Shown here one piece after another: positions 1-6,150 of a stretch of DNA of 7,164 nt (positions within the stretch are counted from its first letter, which is position 1; each line of letters starts with the position of its first letter). A program made the position numbers and the translations under genes. Below the pieces are notes generated by a model. The model did not search any database and had not been told where the DNA came from. It saw only the letters and a list, made by a program, of their open reading frames with translations. The stretch is from an uncultured Candidatus Saccharibacteria bacterium (lineage in GTDB: Bacteria > Patescibacteriota > Saccharimonadia > Saccharimonadales > Saccharimonadaceae), in NCBI GenBank assembly GCA_948511255.1, contig CAOQNC010000017.1:1-7164 (forward strand), in the 5' to 3' direction.

Positions 1-56
1 TTTTACAACATATTTGAGAAAACAAGGTAATTTTGGCGCAAATATCTATCAAACGT

Positions 57-73
57 GTTGTATTTTTTACAAC
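57..73 (-). repeat. AT-rich inverted repeat just downstream of obgE
   Basis: GTTGTA and TACAAC form a perfect 6-bp inverted repeat around five bases, starting two bases beyond the obgE TAG on the minus strand. The stem is short and AT-rich and is not followed by a clear T-run on the minus strand, so it is at best a weak terminator. The arm plus A-run (minus GTTGTAAAA, 73-65) recurs at the window edge (9-1), 64 bases away. Confidence 0.35.
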
Positions 74-75
74 GC

Positions 76-1500
76 CTAGTAATCTTCGACGAGAGTGAAC
101 TCTTTGCCGGCAATAGAGATGATAGAGGTCGGCTCGGCGCCTTGAGAGGTGAGTTCGGCGCGAATGCCGAGCTTTTTCATAATGTCGCGGAGGCGGTTGA
201 CCGAAGCGTAGTTCGCGAGGTCGGTGCGACGGGCAAATTTCTCGATTTTCGGACCGGTAACGACGAATTTGGCTGGGACTGGCGGATCTTGCGCAGGGTC
301 GGCTTCTTCGATTTTTTCGACCTTCCAGGCGTTCGAGAGCTGCTCAGGACCGAGTTTGATGACTGGGAGAGGCTGTTCGCGGACAGCACCGTCCGCCAGA
401 GCGGTGACACCCCCAAAATCGAGCTCTGAAGAGCCGTGATTTTGGCCCGCGCCAGCCTGATTGTCATGCTCTGGCGAGCGTTCCTGCCCACGGGCAATTC
501 CTGCCGCGGAGGTATCCTGTCTGGCGGAGTTTTTCAACTTAACGAGAGCACGGAGGACGTCGGTGATTCCCTGGCCGGAGGCGGAAGAGATGGTGAAAAT
601 CTGGGCGTCAGGATTGACGGCGAGAATGGAATTCTTTTGCATTTCGAGAATGTCATTGTCGACGCCCTCGCATTTGGTCAGGGCGACAATTTCAGGACGC
701 TTGGCGAGGTCGGAATAGCGCTCGAGCTCGCCGCGAATCACCCGATAAGCGTCGCCGGCATCGTCATTATAGACATCAATGAGATGAAGGAGGGCGGCGG
801 TGCGGTCGACGTGGCGGAGGAAAGCGTGACCGAGACCCTTGCCATCGGCGGCACCTTCAATAAGACCAGGGATGTCAGCGATGAGGAGGTCTTGATTGTC
901 GACAGTCGCGACGCCGAGCTGGGGAGTTAGGGTCGTGAAGGGATAATCAGCAATCTCGGGACGAGCATTCGAAACACGAGAGAGGAAGGTGGACTTACCG
1001 GCATTTGGCAGACCGACGAGGCCAATATCAGCGAGGAGCTTCAGCTCAAGAGTCGCCTCGAAGGCGTCGCCCGGCTCGCCAACTTCGGCGATGAGCGGAG
1101 CCTGGCGAGTGGAAGATTTGAAGTGAGCATTGCCGAAACCGCCGTCGCCGCCCTTGGCGATGACAGCTTCTTGTTGGTCGACGGAAAGGTCGGCGAGGAC
1201 TTCTTCGTCGCGCTTGACAATAGTTCCGATTGGGACTTCAACGATGAGATCTTTTCCGGAGCGGCCAGCAGAGCGCTGGCCGGAGCCGTTTTTGCCGTTT
1301 TCGGCGGTTAGCTCAGGGTTAAAGCGAAAATCAAGAAGAGTGTTCGTGTCTTTGTCGGCGCGGAAAATGATTGAGCCGCCTTTGCCACCGTCGCCACCGT
1401 CCGGACCGCCCTTCGGGATGTAAATCTCATGGCGAAAAGAGACGGCGCCATCGCCGCCTTTGCCGGCTTGAAGTTTGACTTTTGCGGTATCTACGAACAT
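76..1500 (-). CDS. obgE: Obg-family GTPase with C-terminal OCT domain
   Basis: Obg is an essential GTPase that binds the large ribosomal subunit and links ribosome assembly to growth and stress state; it acts in the cytosol. The 474-residue product has all three domains of the long Obg form. The glycine-rich Obg fold spans about 1-158, with loops such as KGGPDGGDGGKGG near 30-42. The G domain spans about 159-322: G1 GLPNAGKST at 163-171, switch I PFTT at 187-190, G3 DIPGL at 209-213, and G5 SSA at 305-307. The OCT domain spans about 410-474. G4 is atypical: TKCE at 275-278 where the family norm is NKxD. A long polar stretch, about 323-409, joins the G and OCT domains and looks disordered. The ATG at 1500 is chosen because the protein begins with the conserved MFVDxAKVxLQAGKGG and lies just downstream of a near-consensus promoter. 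No Shine-Dalgarno is present. The gene ends in TAG and appears to be transcribed alone. Confidence 0.97.
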   Translation of the reverse strand: MFVDTAKVKLQAGKGGDGAVSFRHEIYIPKGGPDGGDGGKGGSIIFRADKDTNTLLDFRFNPELTAENGKNGSGQRSAGRSGKDLIVEVPIGTIVKRDEEVLADLSVDQQEAVIAKGGDGGFGNAHFKSSTRQAPLIAEVGEPGDAFEATLELKLLADIGLVGLPNAGKSTFLSRVSNARPEIADYPFTTLTPQLGVATVDNQDLLIADIPGLIEGAADGKGLGHAFLRHVDRTAALLHLIDVYNDDAGDAYRVIRGELERYSDLAKRPEIVALTKCEGVDNDILEMQKNSILAVNPDAQIFTISSASGQGITDVLRALVKLKNSARQDTSAAGIARGQERSPEHDNQAGAGQNHGSSELDFGGVTALADGAVREQPLPVIKLGPEQLSNAWKVEKIEEADPAQDPPVPAKFVVTGPKIEKFARRTDLANYASVNRLRDIMKKLGIRAELTSQGAEPTSIISIAGKEFTLVEDY

Positions 1501-1508
1501 ATAATACC

Positions 1509-1537
1509 ATTATAGCACAGGTTATTCAAAAAGTCAA
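1509..1537 (-). promoter_or_regulatory. Near-consensus sigma70-type promoter of obgE
   Basis: Read on the minus strand, TTGACT (1537-1532) is followed by a 17-nt spacer and a perfect TATAAT (1514-1509). TGTGC directly precedes the -10, giving an extended -10 (TGN). Only eight bases separate the -10 from the obgE ATG, so transcription should start zero to two bases before the start codon. The same TGTGC context precedes the -10 of the CHAP gene promoter. Confidence 0.88.
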
Positions 1538-1580
1538 TAAGCATAAGCACCGGATAGGTTTAGTATATTATTTCGCGAGA

Positions 1581-2672
1581 TTAGTGGATGTAGCTGAAGT
1601 TAGCGACGACGTTGGCGGGGATGGTGGATTCGGTGATAACGTTGACGCGGTAGCCGTAGTTCATTTCGCGAACGAGAATGGATCCGTCATCGTTCACGCG
1701 AAGGACGACGCCGACGTGGCCATACCAACCTGAGGTGGTCTGGAAGACGGCACCGGCTTCTGGGGTATGATCGACGCGGAGGCCGAGGGCGCTAGCGTTT
1801 ACGGCCCAATATTTGGCGTCGCCAGTCAAGGATGCTGGGAGCGGGTTGCCATAAGCTTCGCGCCACCACCAAGCATAATAGGTACATTGGCCCCAAACCA
1901 TACGGTTCGTGGCGCTACGAGTGACGTTATCATAGACAACACGCGGATTCTGGCGATCGGAAGTGCTACCCTGGAAAGTATAAGTGTAGACTGGGACATA
2001 CTCAGGGCGCTCGGTGAGTGGCAAAGTGCCGTTCGGGAGAACGATCTGGGAACCAGCGACTAGACCTGTACTTTCGAGGTCATTGTAAGCAATAATGCGC
2101 TCAGCGTCGGAGCCATAGCGAGAGGCAAGGCTAGCGGCAGTATCGCCAGCGCGGACTTCATAGACAATACCCGAGGTGCCAGGAATATTCAAAGAGGTGT
2201 TGACGGCGACGTCGGTAGTCTTAAGGCCGTTTGACCAGCGAATCTGGTCGGCAGACACGCCATAGAGAGAGGCGATAGTGTTAACATTTTCGCCCTCTTT
2301 CACGATGTGCTTTTTCACGCCGCGAGAGTCCTGAATCGTGACGTAGCCCGGCTTCTCAATGCGGTCGGTATTGGTCTGAGCGACTTCTTTCAAAACTGAG
2401 GCGGCAACATAGTTGCTAGCGACGGTATCAATGCTAGCGAGGTTAAACGAGTTGGAGAGGCTAGCTACGACATAGAGTTCCGAGAGCTGATCGGCGGAAA
2501 TGCTGTTCGAAGCGGCAAGAGTGTTCATGTTGATACTGGCCGGGTCGGTCGAGTTTTTGTCGTCGGTGCCAATCTTCGCGAGCGCAAAAATCAAGCACGC
2601 CGTCAGCGCATAGGGCAAAACCCTACGGATTGCCTGCAAAAACTTATGTTCTTTCTTCTGCTTAGTCTTCAT
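1581..2672 (-). CDS. Membrane-anchored LysM-LysM-CHAP peptidoglycan hydrolase
   Basis: CHAP enzymes are cysteine amidases or endopeptidases that cut peptidoglycan; LysM modules bind its glycan. The 363-residue protein has a basic N-terminus followed by one hydrophobic segment (about 18-33), best read as a signal anchor. A Ser/Ala/Asn-rich spacer runs to about 115. Two LysM domains follow (about 120-164 and 169-214; the second holds YEVRAGDTAASLASRYG). The CHAP domain covers about 250-360. Likely catalytic residues are C263 in WGQCTYYAWWW, H319 in YGHVGVV and the acidic/amide position around E336-N338 in VREMNYG, so the enzyme looks intact. It has its own strong promoter between it and the upstream ruvX-mltG stop, and that operon's product is also a wall enzyme. 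The ATG at 2672 is the first Met ahead of the basic/hydrophobic N-terminus; no Shine-Dalgarno is visible. The bond cut, and whether the target is the cell's own wall or a partner's, cannot be told from sequence. Confidence 0.93.
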   Translation of the reverse strand: MKTKQKKEHKFLQAIRRVLPYALTACLIFALAKIGTDDKNSTDPASINMNTLAASNSISADQLSELYVVASLSNSFNLASIDTVASNYVAASVLKEVAQTNTDRIEKPGYVTIQDSRGVKKHIVKEGENVNTIASLYGVSADQIRWSNGLKTTDVAVNTSLNIPGTSGIVYEVRAGDTAASLASRYGSDAERIIAYNDLESTGLVAGSQIVLPNGTLPLTERPEYVPVYTYTFQGSTSDRQNPRVVYDNVTRSATNRMVWGQCTYYAWWWREAYGNPLPASLTGDAKYWAVNASALGLRVDHTPEAGAVFQTTSGWYGHVGVVLRVNDDGSILVREMNYGYRVNVITESTIPANVVANFSYIH

Positions 2673-2699
2673 AATTTAAGTGTAGTTTCTAGTTATTTG

Positions 2700-2717
2700 A
2701 GATAGCCTGGGCTATCT
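2700..2717 (-). repeat. Perfect 8-bp inverted repeat at the predicted transcript start of the CHAP gene
   Basis: AGATAGCC and GGCTATCT flank a two-base centre. Counting from the -10 at 2729-2724, the expected +1 is the A at 2717, exactly the first base of the repeat. The mRNA would therefore begin with a hairpin (7 bp with a 4-nt loop is sterically more likely than 8 bp with 2). No T-run follows on the minus strand, so it is not an intrinsic terminator. It may be a 5'-end stabilising hairpin or an operator for a dimeric regulator. Confidence 0.6.
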
Positions 2718-2723
2718 ATAACT

Positions 2724-2752
2724 ATTTTAGCACAAGCGCCATTTGTTGTCAA
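2724..2752 (-). promoter_or_regulatory. Near-consensus promoter of the LysM-CHAP hydrolase gene
   Basis: Minus-strand TTGACA (2752-2747) is a perfect -35 and begins at the base after the TAG stop of ruvX-mltG. A 17-nt spacer leads to TAAAAT (2729-2724), preceded by TGTGC (extended -10). The predicted start is about 2717, giving a leader of about 45 nt with no evident Shine-Dalgarno before the ATG at 2672. This separates the hydrolase from the upstream operon, though read-through is possible because no terminator is visible. Confidence 0.87.
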
Positions 2753-4297
2753 CTACAGGGCAACGTTACAGAGGTTTTGGCAGTATTCATGGATGTTCTG
2801 GTTATGCTCATCCTCTGTACTACTATAATACATCGTACCGTCGTCGCCTGTCAAGAAGTAATACTTGTCGGCAACGCTTTCATCAGGGGTGGCGGTAGAG
2901 GTTAAGGCTTCGAGACCGGGATTGGAAATTGGACCATAAGGCAGGCCAGGATTCTTGCGGGTATTATATGGCGAATCAATTTCGAGAGCGGCAGCATTAT
3001 CGCCATAGACTTCACGATTCGGGTCGACGAGATCGACGGCGTATTGAACGGTGACATCGCTACCAAGCGTCCAGCCATCGGCGAGGCGATTGTAGAAGAC
3101 TTTGGCGACCTTAGCTTGGTCTTCGGCATTATTGGCTTCGCGTTGGACGACGGAGGCGAGGGTGATTCCTTGATAAAGATTGAGGCCTTGCGCTTCGAAT
3201 TTGGCTTTCAGATCGTTCTCCTCGAGGACGTCGGCCATTTCTTCAAGAAGACGACCGACAATGTTCTCGACTTTATCTCCTTTGTAAAATTCGTAAGTAT
3301 CGCCAAAGAGATAGCCTTCGAGGCTAGTATTGTCCTCGGGGCGACCTTCAAAAATCCAAGCATAAGGCTTGCCGGAATAGTCAGCGGAAAGGCCAGCGGT
3401 AATTTCTTCATCGGTATAACCATAGAGTAGAAGCTTCTTACGGAAATCGAAGATGTTTTCGCCTGGGAAGAAAGTAAAGCTAAAAACGTTGTCGCGACTG
3501 CCAGTAAGGAGCAAATCGGTGATATCGGCAACAGACATGGATTTATTGAGGTTATATTCACCGGCCTTGAGGCTGTCACCGCCCGAGGTGAGGCGGAAAT
3601 GAATCTGAAAAACGAGGCTGTCACGGATGAGACCAGCCTCTTTCAGCTCGTTTGCAACATCACTAACGCTGGAGCCGGTCAGAACTGCGAAGACGGTGTC
3701 GTCGCATTCGTCGGCGTCAACTTCAGCGCAATTGATCTCAGAAACTGGGCGCGAATTATATTTATAGTATCCGAAAGCTGCACCGCCTAATAGGCCTAGC
3801 AAAACTAGAATGGCAATAATAGCGGTCGCAAAACGGTGCGGTTTAGCTGCCTTGACGCTTTTGCGATGAGTCGAGGCGGCGCGAGTTGTGGACTTTCCGG
3901 TTTTCTCTTCGAGAAAGTCCTGAAGAATAATCGTAGCGGCCTCGGAGTCAATATCACCCTTTTTATAACCTTTTTTGCGATTTTTAAGGCGCTTTTCGGC
4001 TTCGACTGAGGTGAGGGATTCATCCTGGAAGCAGATTTTGGCGCTCGGAATAGACTTTTTGAGATCGCGCGCAAACTGTCGGACGTAGCGGCTTTGCTCG
4101 GTTTCTTGGCCTTGGCTGTTGCGAGGGAGGCCGATCACGAAACTATCAATGTCCCAGGCGCGAGCAAGCGAGGCGATTTTTTGGAACTCGGTGCCGTCGA
4201 CTTCTACGGCGCTATAAGGGATGGCGATGCGGACTTTCGAATCAGCCTTAGCGACGCCAATGCGCTTCGTGCCGACATCAAGGGCGATTAGTTTCAT
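2753..4297 (-). CDS. ruvX-mltG: RuvX/YqgF nuclease fused to MltG endolytic transglycosylase
   Basis: One 514-residue frame holds two complete enzymes. Residues 1-133 are RuvX/YqgF, an RNase H-fold nuclease linked to Holliday-junction resolution and 16S rRNA 5'-end maturation. Visible motifs are ALDVGTKRIGVA with D7, VIGLP at 54-58, DESLTSVEAEKRL at 92-104 and DSEAA at 117-121; the acidic active-site positions look intact. A Lys/Arg-rich linker (134-156) leads to one membrane helix (about 157-177), with positive charge on the RuvX side so RuvX faces the cytosol. Residues about 185-514 are MltG, which cuts growing glycan strands outside the membrane: a LysM-like region (about 200-267), EGYLFGDTYEF at 327-337, the probable catalytic E387 in LASVVQREAN, FYNRL at 401-405, YNTRKNPGLPYGPISNPG at 444-461 and HNQNI at 498-502. 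The ATG overlaps the upstream stop (ATGA), and a GGAGAGGA at 4314-4307 may aid re-initiation. The next Met is residue 254, inside MltG, so separate translation of MltG is unlikely. Confidence 0.95.
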   Translation of the reverse strand: MKLIALDVGTKRIGVAKADSKVRIAIPYSAVEVDGTEFQKIASLARAWDIDSFVIGLPRNSQGQETEQSRYVRQFARDLKKSIPSAKICFQDESLTSVEAEKRLKNRKKGYKKGDIDSEAATIILQDFLEEKTGKSTTRAASTHRKSVKAAKPHRFATAIIAILVLLGLLGGAAFGYYKYNSRPVSEINCAEVDADECDDTVFAVLTGSSVSDVANELKEAGLIRDSLVFQIHFRLTSGGDSLKAGEYNLNKSMSVADITDLLLTGSRDNVFSFTFFPGENIFDFRKKLLLYGYTDEEITAGLSADYSGKPYAWIFEGRPEDNTSLEGYLFGDTYEFYKGDKVENIVGRLLEEMADVLEENDLKAKFEAQGLNLYQGITLASVVQREANNAEDQAKVAKVFYNRLADGWTLGSDVTVQYAVDLVDPNREVYGDNAAALEIDSPYNTRKNPGLPYGPISNPGLEALTSTATPDESVADKYYFLTGDDGTMYYSSTEDEHNQNIHEYCQNLCNVAL

Positions 4298-6042
4298 GCT
4301 TTTTCGTCCTCTCCGGTCAAGATGATAGTGACTTTGCTGCGGTCGTTCGGAACGGACCAGACCCAGAAATACGGGGTGCGGACTTCGACTGAGCTGACGC
4401 CATTGATTGGGCGGAGAAGCGATTGAACTTCGCCAGTTTTATGACCTTTGACTTTCTCGAAAATATCATCTTCGGTGACGGTCGGGCCGGCCGTAAGGGT
4501 AGTCTTTAGGCGAGCGTTTTCTTCGAGGCTAGTGAAGCGTTCGAAATACGGGCTTCCAATCGAGTAAATCTTCTGCCCTTCCTCGAGGTCAGCTTTCAAC
4601 TTGATATATTCTTCGATTTTGTCTCTAGAAACAACATAGACAGAGTATTTGACCGGAACGGTGACTTTCGGGGTGGTACTGCTACCAACTTCGTCGCCAA
4701 CGGCTGGAGTTGAGTCGGCATCGCCCGGCTCAGCTTTGAAACTGGAGTCAATCGCAACGACATCTTCGCCAAGATCCTCGAACAGATGTGAACGGCCTTC
4801 GCTTTCGTGCTCGGAAACTAGGGTTTCTTTGACTTTTTTAATATCGTCTTCGCTGACGACTTTGACCATGTGGGTCGTGCCACCAGAGATAGTGCTGGGG
4901 TTGTTGACGGTCGCAGCGCCGTCATCATAGGCACTCCAACGCGCGCCGGCGGAGATGTTATATTTCTCGCCGCCTTCGACGGCTTCGACAGGAACTTCGA
5001 AGGTTTTCGTACAGAGTGCGCTAGGATTTCTAACTTGGCTGTCGCAAAGGATAGGATAATCCCCGCCGTCCCAAGAGAATGTCGTGCTGGCGGTAGTTGA
5101 GACGTATTTGAGGCCATCAGAGGTCGTGAAAACTTCGCCAGCTGGGACATGGTATGAAAAACCTTTGTCTTGGAAATCGCGGCCATAGAGCGAATAGACA
5201 ACGCGAAGAGTGCCTTTCGCCTTGTCGCCTTTATCTTCTTCGCCGGTGGCGGTAAATTCGGTGTTGTATTTTTCTTCAAGGGTTATTTGCTCAGTATAGA
5301 AGACGCCTTCAGAGAGGTTTTCCGCGGCTTGGTCGGTCGTAAAACGGACGGTTTCGTTGAAGTTACTAGAGGTGCTACTGATGGCGACAGTGATAGTCGC
5401 GGCGGGAGCGAAGACGAAGGCCCAAACTAGGGCGATAATCAGCACGATGGCGGCAGGCACGCCAATCATGATCCATTTGCGGTATTTTTCAAAAGATGGC
5501 ACTTTCGGGCCGTTTTTGGACTTTTGGCCCGGTTTTTTGCCGTTTTTGGAGTCTTTTCCGTCGTTTTCGAGGCTTTCTTCAGTCAAGTCGATAGTTTCGG
5601 CGCCTTTTATTTTGCGGCCGTCAGAATCAATGTCAGAGGCCTTAGAGGGCATTTTAGCGCTATCTTTTTTGGATTTGGCGGATTTTTCGGGTTTTTCGTC
5701 GCTAAAATCGCCGGTTTCCTCGTCAATGACCTGCTCCTCGCGCTCAGAGGCCTTGAGGCTTTCTTCGGTCGGCACCATCGGGCGCGACTGAAGAGTCTTC
5801 GCGACGGGGATTTTGGCGGCCATCGCCATTTTGATAATTGCCGGATCCGCAGTTACGATCACGGCGACCTTTTCGCACTCTTTAGCGACGCGGGCGACGA
5901 GCTTCATATTCACAGCGCTACGAAGCATAGTAGCCTTTTTCGGCGGCACAAGGGCGACAAGTTTTTGTTCAGCCTGCTGGAGCTTAGTCAAGATATCGGT
6001 GATATCATCCTCCGGCTCCAAGTAAATAACTTCCTTGTTCAT
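4294..6042 (-). CDS. Single-pass membrane protein with baseplate J/gp47-like outer domain
   Basis: A 582-residue protein of unproven function. Residues 1-90 form a small alternating beta/alpha cytosolic domain (EVIYLEPEDDITDIL, then KLVALVPPKKATML and VAVIVTADPAII, ending AKTLQSRP). This matches the start of a family found widely in CPR genomes and commonly annotated as baseplate J/gp47-like; that is recall, not a search. A highly charged Lys/Ser/Asp/Glu linker (about 92-185) precedes one membrane helix (about 190-211). The outer region resembles baseplate-J-like proteins: SGGTTHMVKVVSEDDIKKVKETL at about 386-408, then a compact C-terminal unit (about 515-575) with ING-V-SVEVRTPYFWVWSVPNDRSKVTI. 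C333 and C344 may form a disulfide. It heads the transcription unit: its promoter ends six bases before the ATG, and its TGA overlaps the ruvX-mltG ATG. The spelling at 6042 is supported by the conserved N-terminus beginning immediately. Its role is probably envelope-related, perhaps with MltG, but this is inference. Confidence 0.85.
   Translation of the reverse strand: MNKEVIYLEPEDDITDILTKLQQAEQKLVALVPPKKATMLRSAVNMKLVARVAKECEKVAVIVTADPAIIKMAMAAKIPVAKTLQSRPMVPTEESLKASEREEQVIDEETGDFSDEKPEKSAKSKKDSAKMPSKASDIDSDGRKIKGAETIDLTEESLENDGKDSKNGKKPGQKSKNGPKVPSFEKYRKWIMIGVPAAIVLIIALVWAFVFAPAATITVAISSTSSNFNETVRFTTDQAAENLSEGVFYTEQITLEEKYNTEFTATGEEDKGDKAKGTLRVVYSLYGRDFQDKGFSYHVPAGEVFTTSDGLKYVSTTASTTFSWDGGDYPILCDSQVRNPSALCTKTFEVPVEAVEGGEKYNISAGARWSAYDDGAATVNNPSTISGGTTHMVKVVSEDDIKKVKETLVSEHESEGRSHLFEDLGEDVVAIDSSFKAEPGDADSTPAVGDEVGSSTTPKVTVPVKYSVYVVSRDKIEEYIKLKADLEEGQKIYSIGSPYFERFTSLEENARLKTTLTAGPTVTEDDIFEKVKGHKTGEVQSLLRPINGVSSVEVRTPYFWVWSVPNDRSKVTIILTGEDEKA
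5509..5550 (-). repeat. Internal direct repeat in the charged linker of the 582-residue protein
   Basis: The 12-base plus-strand string GCCGTTTTTGGA occurs at 5509-5520 and again at 5539-5550, a 30-base (ten-codon) period. In the protein this is SKNG repeated at about residues 165 and 175 within the Lys-rich linker next to the membrane helix. It looks like slippage-type expansion of a disordered tether rather than a separate element. Confidence 0.6.
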
Positions 6043-6048
6043 AAAACA

Positions 6049-6059
6049 AATATATCACA
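6049..6059 (-). promoter_or_regulatory. Extended -10 promoter for the 582-residue protein / ruvX-mltG operon
   Basis: Minus strand TGTGA-TATATT: a TGN extended -10 with TATATT at 6054-6049. Six bases separate it from the ATG at 6042, so the expected +1 is the A of the start codon itself, a leaderless mRNA. No good -35 lies at 17 nt (AACACA); TTAACA (6079-6074) sits at a long 19-nt spacing. The call rests mainly on the extended -10 and on the parallel with the obgE promoter. Confidence 0.6.
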
Positions 6060-6134
6060 TTTTGACGTGCTTGTGTTAAATAATGACGCCGGGCGGAGAT
6101 TTTTCCGAAAATGCGCGCCAAATTATCTCGTCTA

Positions 6135-6143
6135 TGGTAAAAT
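6135..6143 (+). promoter_or_regulatory. Extended -10 promoter for the histidine kinase
   Basis: TGG-TAAAAT is a TGN extended -10 (hexamer at 6138-6143) ending seven bases before the ATG at 6151. Transcription would start at about 6150, giving an essentially leaderless mRNA. No convincing -35 lies 17 nt upstream. A second candidate extended -10, TGT-TAAATA at 6074-6082, would give a leader of about 60 nt. Confidence 0.5.
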
Positions 6144-6150
6144 AAGAATA

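Noticed and set aside
436..930. 164-codon open frame on the plus strand opposite obgE
   Set aside because: It is a shadow of the C-ending codons of obgE. It has no promoter or ribosome site, no recognisable motif, and lies opposite the conserved G domain.
1501..1580. Terminator after the CHAP gene
   Set aside because: The gap holds the obgE promoter and a short ATAAGC direct repeat, but no GC-rich stem with a T-run on either strand.
2586..2606. Lipobox L-T-A-C at residues 23-26 of the CHAP protein, suggesting a lipoprotein
   Set aside because: The pattern fits, but the hydrophobic run continues well past the Cys and is short before it, so a signal-anchor helix is the better reading. It cannot be fully excluded.
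2700..2717. Intrinsic terminator for the ruvX-mltG operon
   Set aside because: The hairpin is perfect, but the bases after it on the minus strand (CAAATAACTAG) contain no T-run, and it coincides with the predicted +1 of the next gene.
3044..3430. 128-codon plus-strand frame opposite mltG
   Set aside because: Antisense to conserved MltG motifs, with no start signals and no family resemblance.
3830..3900. Separate internal start for MltG
   Set aside because: Codons between the RuvX end and the membrane helix include no ATG, GTG or TTG, and no ribosome site is present; the next Met is residue 254.
4818..5279. 153-codon minus-strand frame inside the 582-residue protein gene
   Set aside because: Out-of-frame shadow with Lys/Ser/Pro-rich composition and no motif; the in-frame product has recognisable family features across the same bases.
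6091..6110. CGGA-N6-TCCG stem as a regulatory hairpin before the kinase
   Set aside because: Only four base pairs with no supporting signal; likely chance.
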